Shown piece after piece: positions 24,482 to 34,239 of a DNA stretch of 64,000 nucleotides; the first letter of the stretch is position 1, and each line of letters begins with the position of its first letter. This DNA comes from CAZDQL01 sp964507325 (GTDB taxonomy: Bacteria; Planctomycetota; UBA1135; GCA-002686595). Where the stretch lies: assembly GCA_964507325.1 (NCBI GenBank), contig CAZDQL010000024.1, positions 1 through 64,000 on the forward strand, in the 5' to 3' direction. The notes below the pieces were generated by a model, which was not told where the DNA came from, did not search any database, and saw only the letters and a list, made by a program, of their open reading frames with translations. Both the position numbers and the translations under genes were made by a program.

Positions 24482-26122
24482 TCAGCGCTCCGATTCGACC
24501 AGGGGGTTCACGAACCAGCGATAGCCCCCGGTGTCGGAGAAGTAGAGGCGGCCCTCGTGCTCGCGCAGGAAGCGTAGGGCGCTCGGTGCGTCGTGGCCCG
24601 CCTCGCCCAGGTAGCGCTCGGCCAGCTCGAGGGCCACCGCGTCGGTCGGGTCGTCTGCGAGGCGCCGCTCCAGGAGCTCCAGGAACGCGGGGGTGCGGTT
24701 CGACACCCCGAGCTCGCGCAGGGCCGCGTCGATCCGGTAGGCGCGCTCGTCCTCGGCCTTGTAGACGTACTCGAGCTCGGCCTCGAAACGTCGCTCAAAC
24801 GCCCCCGCATCCAGGCCAACCGCGGTGACCCAATCGGCCGGGAGGGTGTCGGAGAGGTAGCGGAAGAAGCTCCTGCGCTCCTCATGCTCCATCCCGTCGA
24901 GTTCACGGACCCGGCCCAGAATGCGCGTCAACCTGTCGCGGCTGGTGGCCACCTTTTCGACCAGCGGCGCGTGGCCGTCGAAGCGGGTCATGTAGACCAG
25001 CGCGTTGAGGAAGACCCGGCGCGCGCTCTCGGTCATGCGGTCGGGGGCGGCGTAGAAGCCCCACTGCAGCATGTTGGCCTGCCGGCCGATCGCGACCGCC
25101 TGCGGGCCCTTGGTGTTGATGCCGCCGGAGATGCGCTCGCAGTCCGGCGAGTCCTCGAAGCCGAAGCCGTCGGAGACGACGCCGTAGTCGACGGTCTCAC
25201 CCGGCTCGCCGGTCTGGACGACCCACACGCCCCGGTCGTCGAAGTCGCGCTCCCAGTCGTTCTTCTCCAGGGTGATCTCCACCGGAAGTGGCCCTTGGAA
25301 GACGGGGTGGTCGAGGCGCACCCCGTGCGCCTCATTGAAGAGGCAGAGTCACAACCAGTTGAGCTTGTGCTCGCGGCGCAGCCGGGTGCCGACATAGGTC
25401 ATCGCCACCACCGGCTTGGTGAAGTCGTCGCGGAGCGTGATCGGCACGCTGCGCGGCCTGCCCCCGATCTTCTCGTAGCCGTCCAAACCGTAGTAGCTGA
25501 CCCAGTCGGCGATGACCACGTCGTAGCCACGGGCGGACTCCAGCGAGAGCTCGGCCAGCGGGATCGTGGCCGAGTGGTCGAAGTGCCGGGCGAGGAACTC
25601 GGCGAAGACGCCTTCGCGATGCCCACCCTCGAACCCCGCGTAGAGCACGCGCAGCTTGCGGTGCGGCGCCCAGGAGTCCCCGGTCGCGGGGAGCTGGGCG
25701 GTGAGCTTCACCTCCCGCGGCGGATGGCAGAGGTCCCGGTTGCAGGCCTGGTAACCGAGGGTGGCGGAGACCTCGGCCCCCGCCTGCGGCGCCTGGGCGA
25801 CGAGCATCTCGTGGGCGAAGGCGGCCTTCCGCGACCAGATGCGGATCGCAGGGCCCTCGTGGTAGGCGCGGCTCTCGGGCTCCTTCCAGTCGCCCACCGC
25901 CTCGAGCCCCGCGGGCAAGGCCAGGGCGAGGGTGGTGTCGGCGTACGGCGCGGGGCCGGAGAGATCGTAGATGTGCCATCCGGGATCGATCTCGACCTCG
26001 ACGGTCAGCTCGAAGGTCTTCCCCACCGCGGGCAGCGCGTCGGGAAGCACCAAGTGGGAGGCGACCGGGTCGTCGGCGAACGCCGGCGCGGCGCAGAGTA
26101 GAGCGAGTGCGAGGGTCTGCAT
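24482..26122 (-). CDS. DsbD-N / ThuA-like fusion, candidate selenoprotein (in-frame TGA at residue 258)
   Basis: 546 residues if the TGA at 25349-25351 is read as selenocysteine. Signal peptide at 1-16. Residues 18-145 resemble the DsbD N-terminal (DsbC corrector) domain: DPGWHIYDL and YQACNRDLCHPP with C127 and C132. Residues 155-365 are ThuA-like (KLRVLYAGFEGGH..YDVVIADWVSYYG). The TGA falls inside this domain (KLNWL-U-LCLFNEAHG), and the frame and domain continue unbroken after it. A 9-pair hairpin with a GGG loop starts 15 bases downstream of the TGA. A U-x-C pair would suit a redox role. Alternatives are a nonsense mutation, a sequencing error, or two proteins (257 and 279 residues). The domain split argues against two separate genes. 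Confidence 0.65.
25313..25333 (-). promoter_or_regulatory. bacterial SECIS-like hairpin
   Basis: On the minus strand GAGGCGCAC-GGG-GTGCGCCTC is a perfect 9-pair stem with a three-base loop starting with G. It begins 15 bases after the in-frame TGA, and the loop is 24 bases from it. This meets the known bacterial SECIS criteria: stem 4-16 pairs, small apical loop with an early G, and loop 16-37 bases after UGA. Confidence 0.6.
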
Positions 26123-26147
26123 GCTCGGCGCATCCTACCGCGGGACT

Positions 26148-26174
26148 CCCCGGCGTAGAGGATCCACGCCGGGG
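26148..26174. terminator. hairpin between purH and the candidate selenoprotein gene
   Basis: CCCCGGCGT (26148-26156) and ACGCCGGGG (26166-26174) form a 9-pair stem with a 9-base loop, 32 bases after the purH stop. No T-run. Probable purH terminator or attenuator ahead of the next gene. Confidence 0.45.
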
Positions 26175-26206
26175 GCCTTGCGAAGCCGTGAGACCGACCT
26201 GGCGCG

Positions 26207-27799
<1,593 letters not shown>

Positions 27800-27855
27800 T
27801 TTCTCACCTCGGCCCACCCGGGCCTGATGCGGAAAGGGGGGGGGAAACGGGCAGT

Positions 27856-28515
27856 CTAGCGGCGCCGTTCCCCGGCCGCCAAGACCTGCGGACGAGCGCG
27901 GCGATGCCCCAGGGGCGTGAGGGAGAGTCCCCCGTCGGGGGCCTCCTGCACGAGTCCGGCGCGGGCCAGGGCCACCAGCGCACGCCGCGCGTTGCGGCGC
28001 CCCATGCGGGCGGCGCGGGTCAGAGTCGCCAGGGTGTGGGGACCCTCACGGGTCAGGAGCGCGAGCAGCCGGCGCCCCGTGGCATCGAGCCGCGGCGCCC
28101 TCCCACAGCGCGCCCCCATCGCCTTCACCTGGGCCGCGGTCGCCGGTCGGCTGGAGGCGCCGTCGCGCACGTAGACCCGGCGCTCCCCCGAGGGCAGCAA
28201 GGCGCGCACGGGCCCGTCGGATGCGGGTGCGATCCGCCCTTCAAGCAGGGTGCGACCCGCCACGCGGTGGCGGACGATCTGGAGAGCGGGGACGGGTTCG
28301 ACCCACTCCTCGGCGACGTGGCGCAGGGCGGCGTGCACGTCCCGCGGGTTCCCCACGCCGACCACCCCGCCGCGATCCTCGACCCCGATCCAGAGGCTGC
28401 CCCCGACGCCGTTGGCGAAGGCGGCCAGGGTGCGCGCCAGGCGGTGGGGGCGGGGGAGACGCTCCTTCCACTCGCACTCGGGACCTTCGGGGCCGTAGGG
28501 GCGGGCGCCATCCAT
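27856..28515 (-). CDS. AlbA_2 (Schlafen-type) DNA-binding domain protein with winged-helix C-terminus
   Basis: 219 residues from the ATG at 28515. Residues 8-125 match the AlbA_2 pattern: ECEWKERLPRPHRLARTLAAFANGVGGSLWIGVEDRGGVVGV. Residues 140-215 look like a winged helix (LLALLTREGPHTLATLTRAARMGRRNARRALVALARAGLVQE). Family members are thought to be DNA- or RNA-binding regulators. The open frame runs a further 65 codons upstream, but that part lies inside the MITE-like element, so it is not counted. The element ends 15 bases upstream of the start and must contain or displace the promoter. Confidence 0.75.
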   Translation of the reverse strand: MDGARPYGPEGPECEWKERLPRPHRLARTLAAFANGVGGSLWIGVEDRGGVVGVGNPRDVHAALRHVAEEWVEPVPALQIVRHRVAGRTLLEGRIAPASDGPVRALLPSGERRVYVRDGASSRPATAAQVKAMGARCGRAPRLDATGRRLLALLTREGPHTLATLTRAARMGRRNARRALVALARAGLVQEAPDGGLSLTPLGHRRARPQVLAAGERRR

Positions 28516-28530
28516 CCGTGCCAGGCTACT

Positions 28531-28726
28531 GAACTGCCCCCCTTCGGTGTGCACTTCCGGGGACCTCCCCGTCGCAACCCCGCTGCCACCAAGGACTTCG
28601 AGCGTTCTTCCCCTCGGAGCAGGCCCACGGGCCCGCCGGGAACAGACGGGTAGCCGGTTCGATGGGCGCTTCGCCGACGTAGCGCGGGTACCGAGGTGCG
28701 GGGTGCCCACTGAAGGGGGGCAGTTC
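28531..28726. mobile_element. MITE-like element, copy B (inverted relative to copy A)
   Basis: 196 bases with 23-base terminal inverted repeats (28531-28553 and 28704-28726) that differ from each other at two positions. Its reverse complement aligns with copy A over the full length. Inverted complementarity continues for four bases outside the repeats (TACT and AGTA), so the ends could instead be drawn at flanking TA dinucleotides, as for Tc1/mariner-type elements. It fills the spacer between the divergent AlbA_2 and DUF1294 genes, 15 and 16 bases from their starts. Confidence 0.75.
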
Positions 28727-28742
28727 AGTAGGCTTCGCGCGG

Positions 28743-29114
28743 ATGAACGTCCGCCGATACCCCGTGCGCTTCTTCCTCGGTGTGGCCGCGATCCTGGCCC
28801 TGCCCCTGGCCGGCTGGCTCATCTTCGGGAGGGAGTGGCACCCACTGGTGGCCTGGCTGGTCACTCTGAACGTGGTCGCCCTGCCCCTCTGGGGGTACGA
28901 CAAGTGGGCCTCGCCCCGCGAATGGCCGCGCGTGCCGGAGAAGGCATTGCACCTGATCGCCTTCCTGGGGGCGGTGCCCTCCTCCTTCCTGGCGATGAAG
29001 CTGCTCAGGCACAAGACCCTCAAGCCGCGCTTCCGCAACCTGTACCTGGCGTTCCTCGTCCTTCACGCCGCAATCCTGGCGCTCTGGCTGGAGCCGGGAC
29101 TGCGGCTTTGGTGA
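28743..29114 (+). CDS. DUF1294 small membrane protein
   Basis: 123 residues. Three or four membrane helices; the DUF1294 signature is present: WGYDKWASPREWPRVPEKALH followed by RHKTLKPRFRN. Function unknown across the family, though some members are fused to cold-shock domains. No Shine-Dalgarno is visible and the copy B element ends 16 bases upstream, so its promoter is either within the element or the transcript is nearly leaderless. Confidence 0.8.
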   Translation: MNVRRYPVRFFLGVAAILALPLAGWLIFGREWHPLVAWLVTLNVVALPLWGYDKWASPREWPRVPEKALHLIAFLGAVPSSFLAMKLLRHKTLKPRFRNLYLAFLVLHAAILALWLEPGLRLW

Positions 29115-29117
29115 CGC

Positions 29118-31343
29118 TCAATCCGTACGTTTGGCGGCGGAGAGCGCCGCGCGCACCGCGTCCGGGTCGGTGGTGGGCGCCTGGCAGGTGAAGTTCTCGC
29201 ACACGTAGGCGGTCGCGGCGTCGCCCATCTCGTGGGCGGCGACGTAGGGCACCAGCTGCTCGAGCTCTGCGTCCCCACCAGCCGGCCGCAGGACCACCAC
29301 CTTGTTGGGGGCGAAGGTCCCGTGGATCGCCGACAGGAGCGCGCAGGTGTCGGCGGCCTCCCGCTCCCCCACGACGACGACCTCCTGGGTCGGGCCGAGG
29401 GCGAAGTCGAGCGCCATCAGGCACTGGGTGTGGCCGGCGCCCCCGCGCCCGAGATCGCCCGCGAAGGCGGCCAGGGTGCGCTGGGCCAGCTCCTCGTAGC
29501 GCGTCTCGCCCGTCAGGCGCCCGAGGCGCAGGAGGTTCAGGAGGGCGACTGAGTTGCCGGAGGGGATCGCGCCGTCGTAGAGCTCCTTGGGGCGCACGAA
29601 CAGCTCCTCGCCGTCGGCTGGAGAGAGGAAGAAGCCGCCGCGCTCATCGTCGTGGAACTGGGCGATCATCGTCTCGGTCAGGTCGCGCGCGGCCGCCAGC
29701 CAGCGCACCTCCTGGGTCGTCTCGAAGAGCTCGAGCAGACCCCAGACCGCGAAAGCGTAGTCCTCGAGCATCCCCTGCCCCGAGACTTCTCCCAGCCGCG
29801 CCAGCTTGTGCAGGCGCCCGGCGTCGTCGCGCAGCGTGCCGAGCAGGTGCTCTCCCGCGCGCCGGGCGGCGTCGGCGAATTCGGGCTCGTCGAGCACGCG
29901 CGCCGCCTGGGCGAAGGCCGCGATCGCGAGCCCGTTCCAGTCGGTCAGGATCTTGTCGTCCTTCAGGGGGTGCTCGCGCGGCTCCCGCACCTCGAAGAGG
30001 GTGGCGCGGATCGCCTCCAGACGCTGCGCGAAGGCGGCGGGATCCTCGCCGCGCGCCGCGGCGAGCTCGGCGTAGGTCCGCTCCAGGTGCAGGATGTTGC
30101 GGCCGGTCCGCTGGCCGGTGGCCTCCTCCGCGAAGTTGCCTCCCTCGTCCACGCCGAAGACCTGCAGGGCGAGCTCGGCGTCCTCCTCGGAGAGTGCGGC
30201 GCGGATCTGCGCCGCGGTCCAGAGGTAGAAGAGCCCCTCCTCCCCCTCGCTGTCGGCGTCCTCCGCCGAGTAGAAGCCCCCCGAGGGCGCGGTCATGTCG
30301 CGCGTGACGTAGGTCAGGATCTCGCGCACGGTCTGGGCGCAGTCGGGCTCGCCGGTCACCTGCCACCCCTCCAGGTACGCCATGGCGAGCAGGGCCTGGT
30401 CGTAGAGCATCTTCTCGAAGTGCGGCACGAGCCAGTCCCAGTCGGTGGAGTAGCGGTGGAAGCCGAAGCCCACGTGGTCCCAGAGTCCACCCTTGCGCAT
30501 CTCGCGCAGGGTGCGGGTGACCATCTCGAGGGCATCCGCCTCGCCGCTGCGCCGGTGGTAGCGCAACAGGAAGCGCAGCTCGTGGGGGACGGGGAACTTG
30601 GGCCGGTCGCCGAAGCCGCCCCGCTTGCGGTCCGCGCGCTGGGCGAAGACGCGGAAGGCCGCGTCGAGCACTTCGACGCCGGGGGCCGCTCCGGGGGAGC
30701 CCACCGCCATGGAGGCCATCTGGGCGGCGGCGCGCTCCGCGACGTCGACCGCCTTGTCGCGCTCCTCCTGCCAGATTCGGACCAGCCGCGGGATCAGCTC
30801 GACCATCCCCAGGCGACCGAAACGCTGGTGTTTTGGGAAGTAGGTCCCGGCGAAGAAGGGCTTCTTGTCGGGCGTCATGATCACCGTCATCGGCCAGCCG
30901 CCCTGTCCCTGGTTCATCGCCTGGGTGATCGCCATGTAGATGTGGTCCAGGTCGGGCCGCTCCTCCCGGTCGACCTTGATGCAGACGAAGGCCCCGTTCA
31001 TCAGGGCGGCTACCTCCGGGTCCTCGAAGCTCTCGTGCTCCATCACGTGGCACCAGTGGCAGGTGGAGTAGCCGATCGAGAGGAAGATCGGCACGTCCCG
31101 CTGCGCGGCCGCGCGGAAGGCCTCCTCCCCCCAGGGGTACCAGTCGACGGGGTTGCGGGCGTGCTGGAGCAGGTAGGGGCTGCGCTCGAAGACCAGCCGG
31201 TTGAACTCGTCGCCGCCGTCGCGGGGCCGGGCGGCGATCACTTCGGGGCTCGGGAGGGGCCTGCGCACGTGGGGCCTTTCCTGCTGGGGCGGAATCGAGG
31301 GCGGGGCGAGGAGGAAGAGGGTGCAGAGGACGGTGGCCTTCAT
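29118..31343 (-). CDS. DUF255 thioredoxin-domain protein (YyaL/spermatogenesis-associated 20 family)
   Basis: 741 residues from the ATG at 31343, which overlaps the CYTH gene stop (ATGA). Signal peptide, then an N-terminal thioredoxin-like domain with NPVDWYPWGEEAF and the CHWC redox motif at C95-C98. Next come the conserved QGGWPMTVIMTPDKKPFFAGTYFP region and a long alpha/alpha toroid resembling six-hairpin glycosidases or cellobiose epimerase. Widespread and highly conserved, but its activity is unproven. The signal peptide places this one in the periplasm. Confidence 0.88.
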   Translation of the reverse strand: MKATVLCTLFLLAPPSIPPQQERPHVRRPLPSPEVIAARPRDGGDEFNRLVFERSPYLLQHARNPVDWYPWGEEAFRAAAQRDVPIFLSIGYSTCHWCHVMEHESFEDPEVAALMNGAFVCIKVDREERPDLDHIYMAITQAMNQGQGGWPMTVIMTPDKKPFFAGTYFPKHQRFGRLGMVELIPRLVRIWQEERDKAVDVAERAAAQMASMAVGSPGAAPGVEVLDAAFRVFAQRADRKRGGFGDRPKFPVPHELRFLLRYHRRSGEADALEMVTRTLREMRKGGLWDHVGFGFHRYSTDWDWLVPHFEKMLYDQALLAMAYLEGWQVTGEPDCAQTVREILTYVTRDMTAPSGGFYSAEDADSEGEEGLFYLWTAAQIRAALSEEDAELALQVFGVDEGGNFAEEATGQRTGRNILHLERTYAELAAARGEDPAAFAQRLEAIRATLFEVREPREHPLKDDKILTDWNGLAIAAFAQAARVLDEPEFADAARRAGEHLLGTLRDDAGRLHKLARLGEVSGQGMLEDYAFAVWGLLELFETTQEVRWLAAARDLTETMIAQFHDDERGGFFLSPADGEELFVRPKELYDGAIPSGNSVALLNLLRLGRLTGETRYEELAQRTLAAFAGDLGRGGAGHTQCLMALDFALGPTQEVVVVGEREAADTCALLSAIHGTFAPNKVVVLRPAGGDAELEQLVPYVAAHEMGDAATAYVCENFTCQAPTTDPDAVRAALSAAKRTD

Positions 31344-31888
31344 GGAACCCGTTCTTCGTCCTGCGCGGCGGAGCGTGACGCGCCGGAGGCGAGCAAGTCC
31401 CGGTAGGGCACCGCCAGGAAGGTGGCGCGATCGAGCGCCAGGGCGGCGATCGCCTCGTCGGTCTCGGCGTGTCCCTGCGCCGCGTCGATCCCGTCCAAGA
31501 CCGTCTCGAGCTCGAGGTACTCCCCCAACCCCTCCACCCGATCGAGGTGCACCCGCGTGTGGCGCCAGAGCCAGAGGGTGCGCTCCTTCTCCACCACCAC
31601 CTCGCGCTCCAGGGCGCGCCCGAGCAGCGCCAGCCAGCGCGAGGCGTCCTCCAGGGGCATGCGCTCGTAGTCGGAGGCGCGGGGGCCGCCGTGGTCCCGG
31701 GGGCGCGTGTAGGCGATCAGCTCGGGGGCGTCCCCGGCCTGCTCGCGCAGCTTCAGCCACCCCTTGGGAACGGCGAAGAAGGTGTCCCGCTGGCGGCGAG
31801 TCCAGGTCTCGTCGGCCCCCATGGCGCGCAGCCTCGCCTCCACCTGGGGGCGATCCGGCAGGGGGCATTTCACCTCGATGTTCTTCAC
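31340..31888 (-). CDS. CYTH-domain protein (class IV adenylate cyclase / thiamine-triphosphatase-like)
   Basis: 182 residues from a GTG at 31888. It begins KNIEVKCPLP, the ExExK-like entry of CYTH domains. It continues with RRQRDTFFAV, GWLKLREQ and RVEGLGEYLELETVL, giving the alternating Arg/Lys/Glu residues that line the triphosphate tunnel. Closest in style to AC2/CyaB-type proteins. It probably hydrolyses or binds a triphosphate; cyclase activity cannot be told from sequence. Translationally coupled to the DUF255 gene, and divergent from the exported HExxH protein with a 30-base spacer. Confidence 0.82.
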   Translation of the reverse strand: MKNIEVKCPLPDRPQVEARLRAMGADETWTRRQRDTFFAVPKGWLKLREQAGDAPELIAYTRPRDHGGPRASDYERMPLEDASRWLALLGRALEREVVVEKERTLWLWRHTRVHLDRVEGLGEYLELETVLDGIDAAQGHAETDEAIAALALDRATFLAVPYRDLLASGASRSAAQDEERVP

Positions 31889-31918
31889 AGGCTGCACTGT
31901 AAGACGTATCTCCGGGCC

Positions 31919-32950
31919 ATGAACCGCCCCGCCCGGCTCTTCGCGCTGCTCCTGCCGGCGCTCCTCTCTGGGCCCGCAGGCGCGCAGGAGGAGCAAGCTC
32001 CCCCCCAACCCGCGTCGCTGTTCGCCTTCGAGACCCTCCCCGCGCCGGAGCTCTGGTTCGAGGTCCGCGCGCGGGCGTCCACGGACGAGAGGATCGCTGC
32101 CGACGACCCGCTGCGGGATGCGATCGGCGCCGTCCGCGCGGTGACCTCCCTGCTGGCTGCGCCCGAGGCCTGGCTCCCGCTCGACACCCGGGGTGCCACC
32201 GCCGAGCCCGGACTCTGGTTGGAGGCCTTCGACGGACGACTGGGGATCGCGAAGCAGTTCCTCGCCGAGGGTGTGGAGCGGCGGGAGCTCAAGGAGGCGG
32301 TGCTGGTGCTGGGGGCGTCCCTCGATTCTGCCGCAGCCCAATGGTTGGAAGAGGAGTGGCCACGGCGTCTGGAGCGAGCGACCGAGGGCCGAGCCCGACT
32401 CGAAGCGGCCCTGAACCCGGAGGTGCAGCAGGCCGCCTGGGCTCGCATCACGCGCTTGACGACGATGCGCCGGCCGCCGGAGGCGGTGCGCGTCCACCTC
32501 GTCACGGCGCCGGTGCCGCCGGAGTCCACGCTGCTGATGCTGGACGGGAGGGCGGTCGGCGTGGTGTCCCTCCACGAGCGCTCGCTCGCGGCCCAGGCGG
32601 AGGCGGTGTTGCACGAGCTCCTGCACGACTGCGAGGCGCGACCCGCCTACCCCCCCAACCTGTACTTGCGCATCCGCAGGCACCTGGAGCAGTCGAAGAT
32701 CGGAGACGCGGAGCTCGTCCTCCACGTGAGCCACACCCTGCACGGCTTGACGGCGGCCGAGGTCGTGCGCTTGGTGCTGGACCCCGAGCACGTCGATCTG
32801 GGGGTGAACGAGGGGAGCTACGCCCGGGTGCCCGGAGTGCACGCCGTGCTCGCGCCCCTCTGGCGGCGCTACAGCGCCGGGGAGCTGGGGGCGGGCGACT
32901 TCAAACGCGCGCTGGGCGAGGGCCTGGCGGAGCTGATCGCCGAGCGCTGA
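31919..32950 (+). CDS. exported protein with HExxH motif, family not recognised
   Basis: 343 residues. Signal peptide (FALLLPALLSGPAGAQ). Residues 225-240 read EAVLHELLHDCEA, so H232, E233 and H236 form a zinc-metallopeptidase HExxH motif in a helix; a third ligand could be a His or Glu near 258-285. The remainder does not resemble a family I know. Probably a periplasmic or secreted zinc peptidase. It may be leaderless: TATCTC ends six bases before the ATG. Confidence 0.65.
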   Translation: MNRPARLFALLLPALLSGPAGAQEEQAPPQPASLFAFETLPAPELWFEVRARASTDERIAADDPLRDAIGAVRAVTSLLAAPEAWLPLDTRGATAEPGLWLEAFDGRLGIAKQFLAEGVERRELKEAVLVLGASLDSAAAQWLEEEWPRRLERATEGRARLEAALNPEVQQAAWARITRLTTMRRPPEAVRVHLVTAPVPPESTLLMLDGRAVGVVSLHERSLAAQAEAVLHELLHDCEARPAYPPNLYLRIRRHLEQSKIGDAELVLHVSHTLHGLTAAEVVRLVLDPEHVDLGVNEGSYARVPGVHAVLAPLWRRYSAGELGAGDFKRALGEGLAELIAER

Positions 32951-32956
32951 GGCCGC

Positions 32957-34073
32957 TCACTCCGCCTTGGCGGCCTTGCGGGTCTTCAGATAGGCCTCGA
33001 TGAAGTCGTCGATCTCGCCGTCGAGCACCGCCTGGACGTTGCCGGTCTCCTCGTTGGTGCGGTGGTCCTTGACCATCTGGTAGGGGTGCAGGACGTAGGA
33101 GCGGATCTGGCTCCCCCAGGCGATCTCCCCCTTCTCGCCGTAGAGCTTGGCCATCTCGGCGTCGCGCTTGGACTCCTCGAGGGCGATCAGCTTGGCCTTC
33201 AGGAGCTTGAGGGCGGTGGCGCGGTTCTTGTGCTGGCTGCGCTCGTTCTGGCAGCGCACGACGATGCCGGTGGGGACGTGCGTCATGCGCACCGCCGACT
33301 CGGTCTTGTTGACGTGCTGCCCACCCGCTCCGCCGGCGCGCATGGTGTCGATGCGCAGGTCGGCCTCCTTGACGTCGACCTCGATGTCGTCGTCCAGCTC
33401 GGGGGTCACGTCGACCGACGCGAAGGCGGTCTGGCGGCGCGCCTGGGCGTCGAAGGGGCTGATGCGCACCAGGCGGTGGACGCCGGTCTCCGCCTTCAGG
33501 TAGCCGAAGGCGAAATCCCCGCTGATGCGCAGGGTGGCGTTCTTGATGCCGCCCTGGGTCTCCTCCTGGTACTCGACCTGCTCCACCCCGAAGTCCCTGC
33601 GTTCCCCCCAGCGCGCGTACATGCGCAAGAGCATCGAGGCCCAGTCGCAGGCGTCGATCCCCCCCGCCCCGGAGGCGATCTGCACGAAGGCCCCTGCCTG
33701 GTCGTTGGGGCCGCCGAGCATGACGCGGAACTCGAGGCGTTCGACCCGCTCGCCGGCTTGGACGAGCAGCGCCGCGACGTCGTCCACCACCTCCGCTTCG
33801 TCCCCCTCGCTGGCCATCTCGGCCAGGGTATCGATCTCCTCGAAGATCTCCTGCAAGCGCAGGATCGGTTCGACGACCGCCTTGGCGGCCTTGAGCTCGC
33901 GCATCAGGCCCTGGCTGCGCTCCTGGTCGTTCCAGAAGTCGGGCTGGGACTGGGCTTTCTCGATCTCTCGAGCTCGGGCTTGATGGCTGGAGTAGTCAAA
34001 GACTCTCCGACAGCTGGTCGAACCGGCTGCGGAGCTCCTGGGCGACGTCCAGTTGTTCGGCGAGGGTGGCCAT
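32957..34073 (-). CDS. prfB: peptide chain release factor 2, programmed +1 frameshift
   Basis: 371 residues when decoded with a +1 shift after codon 25. The first frame runs from the ATG at 34073 to CTT-TGA at 33996-34001; after the slip the frame continues from GAC at 33997 to 32957. The product has SPF at 205-207 (recognition of UGA and UAA) and GGQ at 250-252, the same positions as E. coli RF2. The frameshift lets RF2 control its own synthesis: scarce RF2 allows the slip at UGA. Co-oriented with the upstream AI-2E transporter. Confidence 0.96.
33995..34001 (-). promoter_or_regulatory. RF2 programmed +1 frameshift site
   Basis: CTTTGAC on the minus strand, with the purine-rich GGAG three bases upstream acting as the internal Shine-Dalgarno element. 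This is the same layout as the E. coli prfB site. Confidence 0.95.
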
Positions 34074-34206
34074 GGGGGCGGGAATTCTAGTCTCCCGAGG
34101 GCGGGGGGCAAGGGCGATTCGCTCCCCTTGGAGGCACCTACTTGGAGTTGCGCACGGAGAGGAGCAGGACCACGACGATCCAGGTTCGGGCGTCCTTCCC
34201 GCCCGG

Positions 34207-34228
34207 TGTCAGCGGCTCTTCGCTGACA
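34207..34228. terminator. hairpin after the AI-2E transporter gene
   Basis: TGTCAGCG and CGCTGACA form an 8-pair stem with a six-base loop, 12 bases past the transporter stop and upstream of prfB. No T-run. Confidence 0.5.
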
Positions 34229-34239
34229 GCGTTCAACGG

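Noticed and set aside
24482..25321. Independent 279-residue protein starting at GTG 25321
   Set aside because: The start lies inside the SECIS-like hairpin without a ribosome binding site, and the protein would begin in the middle of a ThuA-like domain whose first part is encoded upstream in the same frame.
28516..28710. 65-codon N-terminal extension of the AlbA_2 gene
   Set aside because: The extension is encoded almost entirely by the MITE-like element; similar readable frames in copy A show that this reflects GC content and the repeat, not a conserved protein part.
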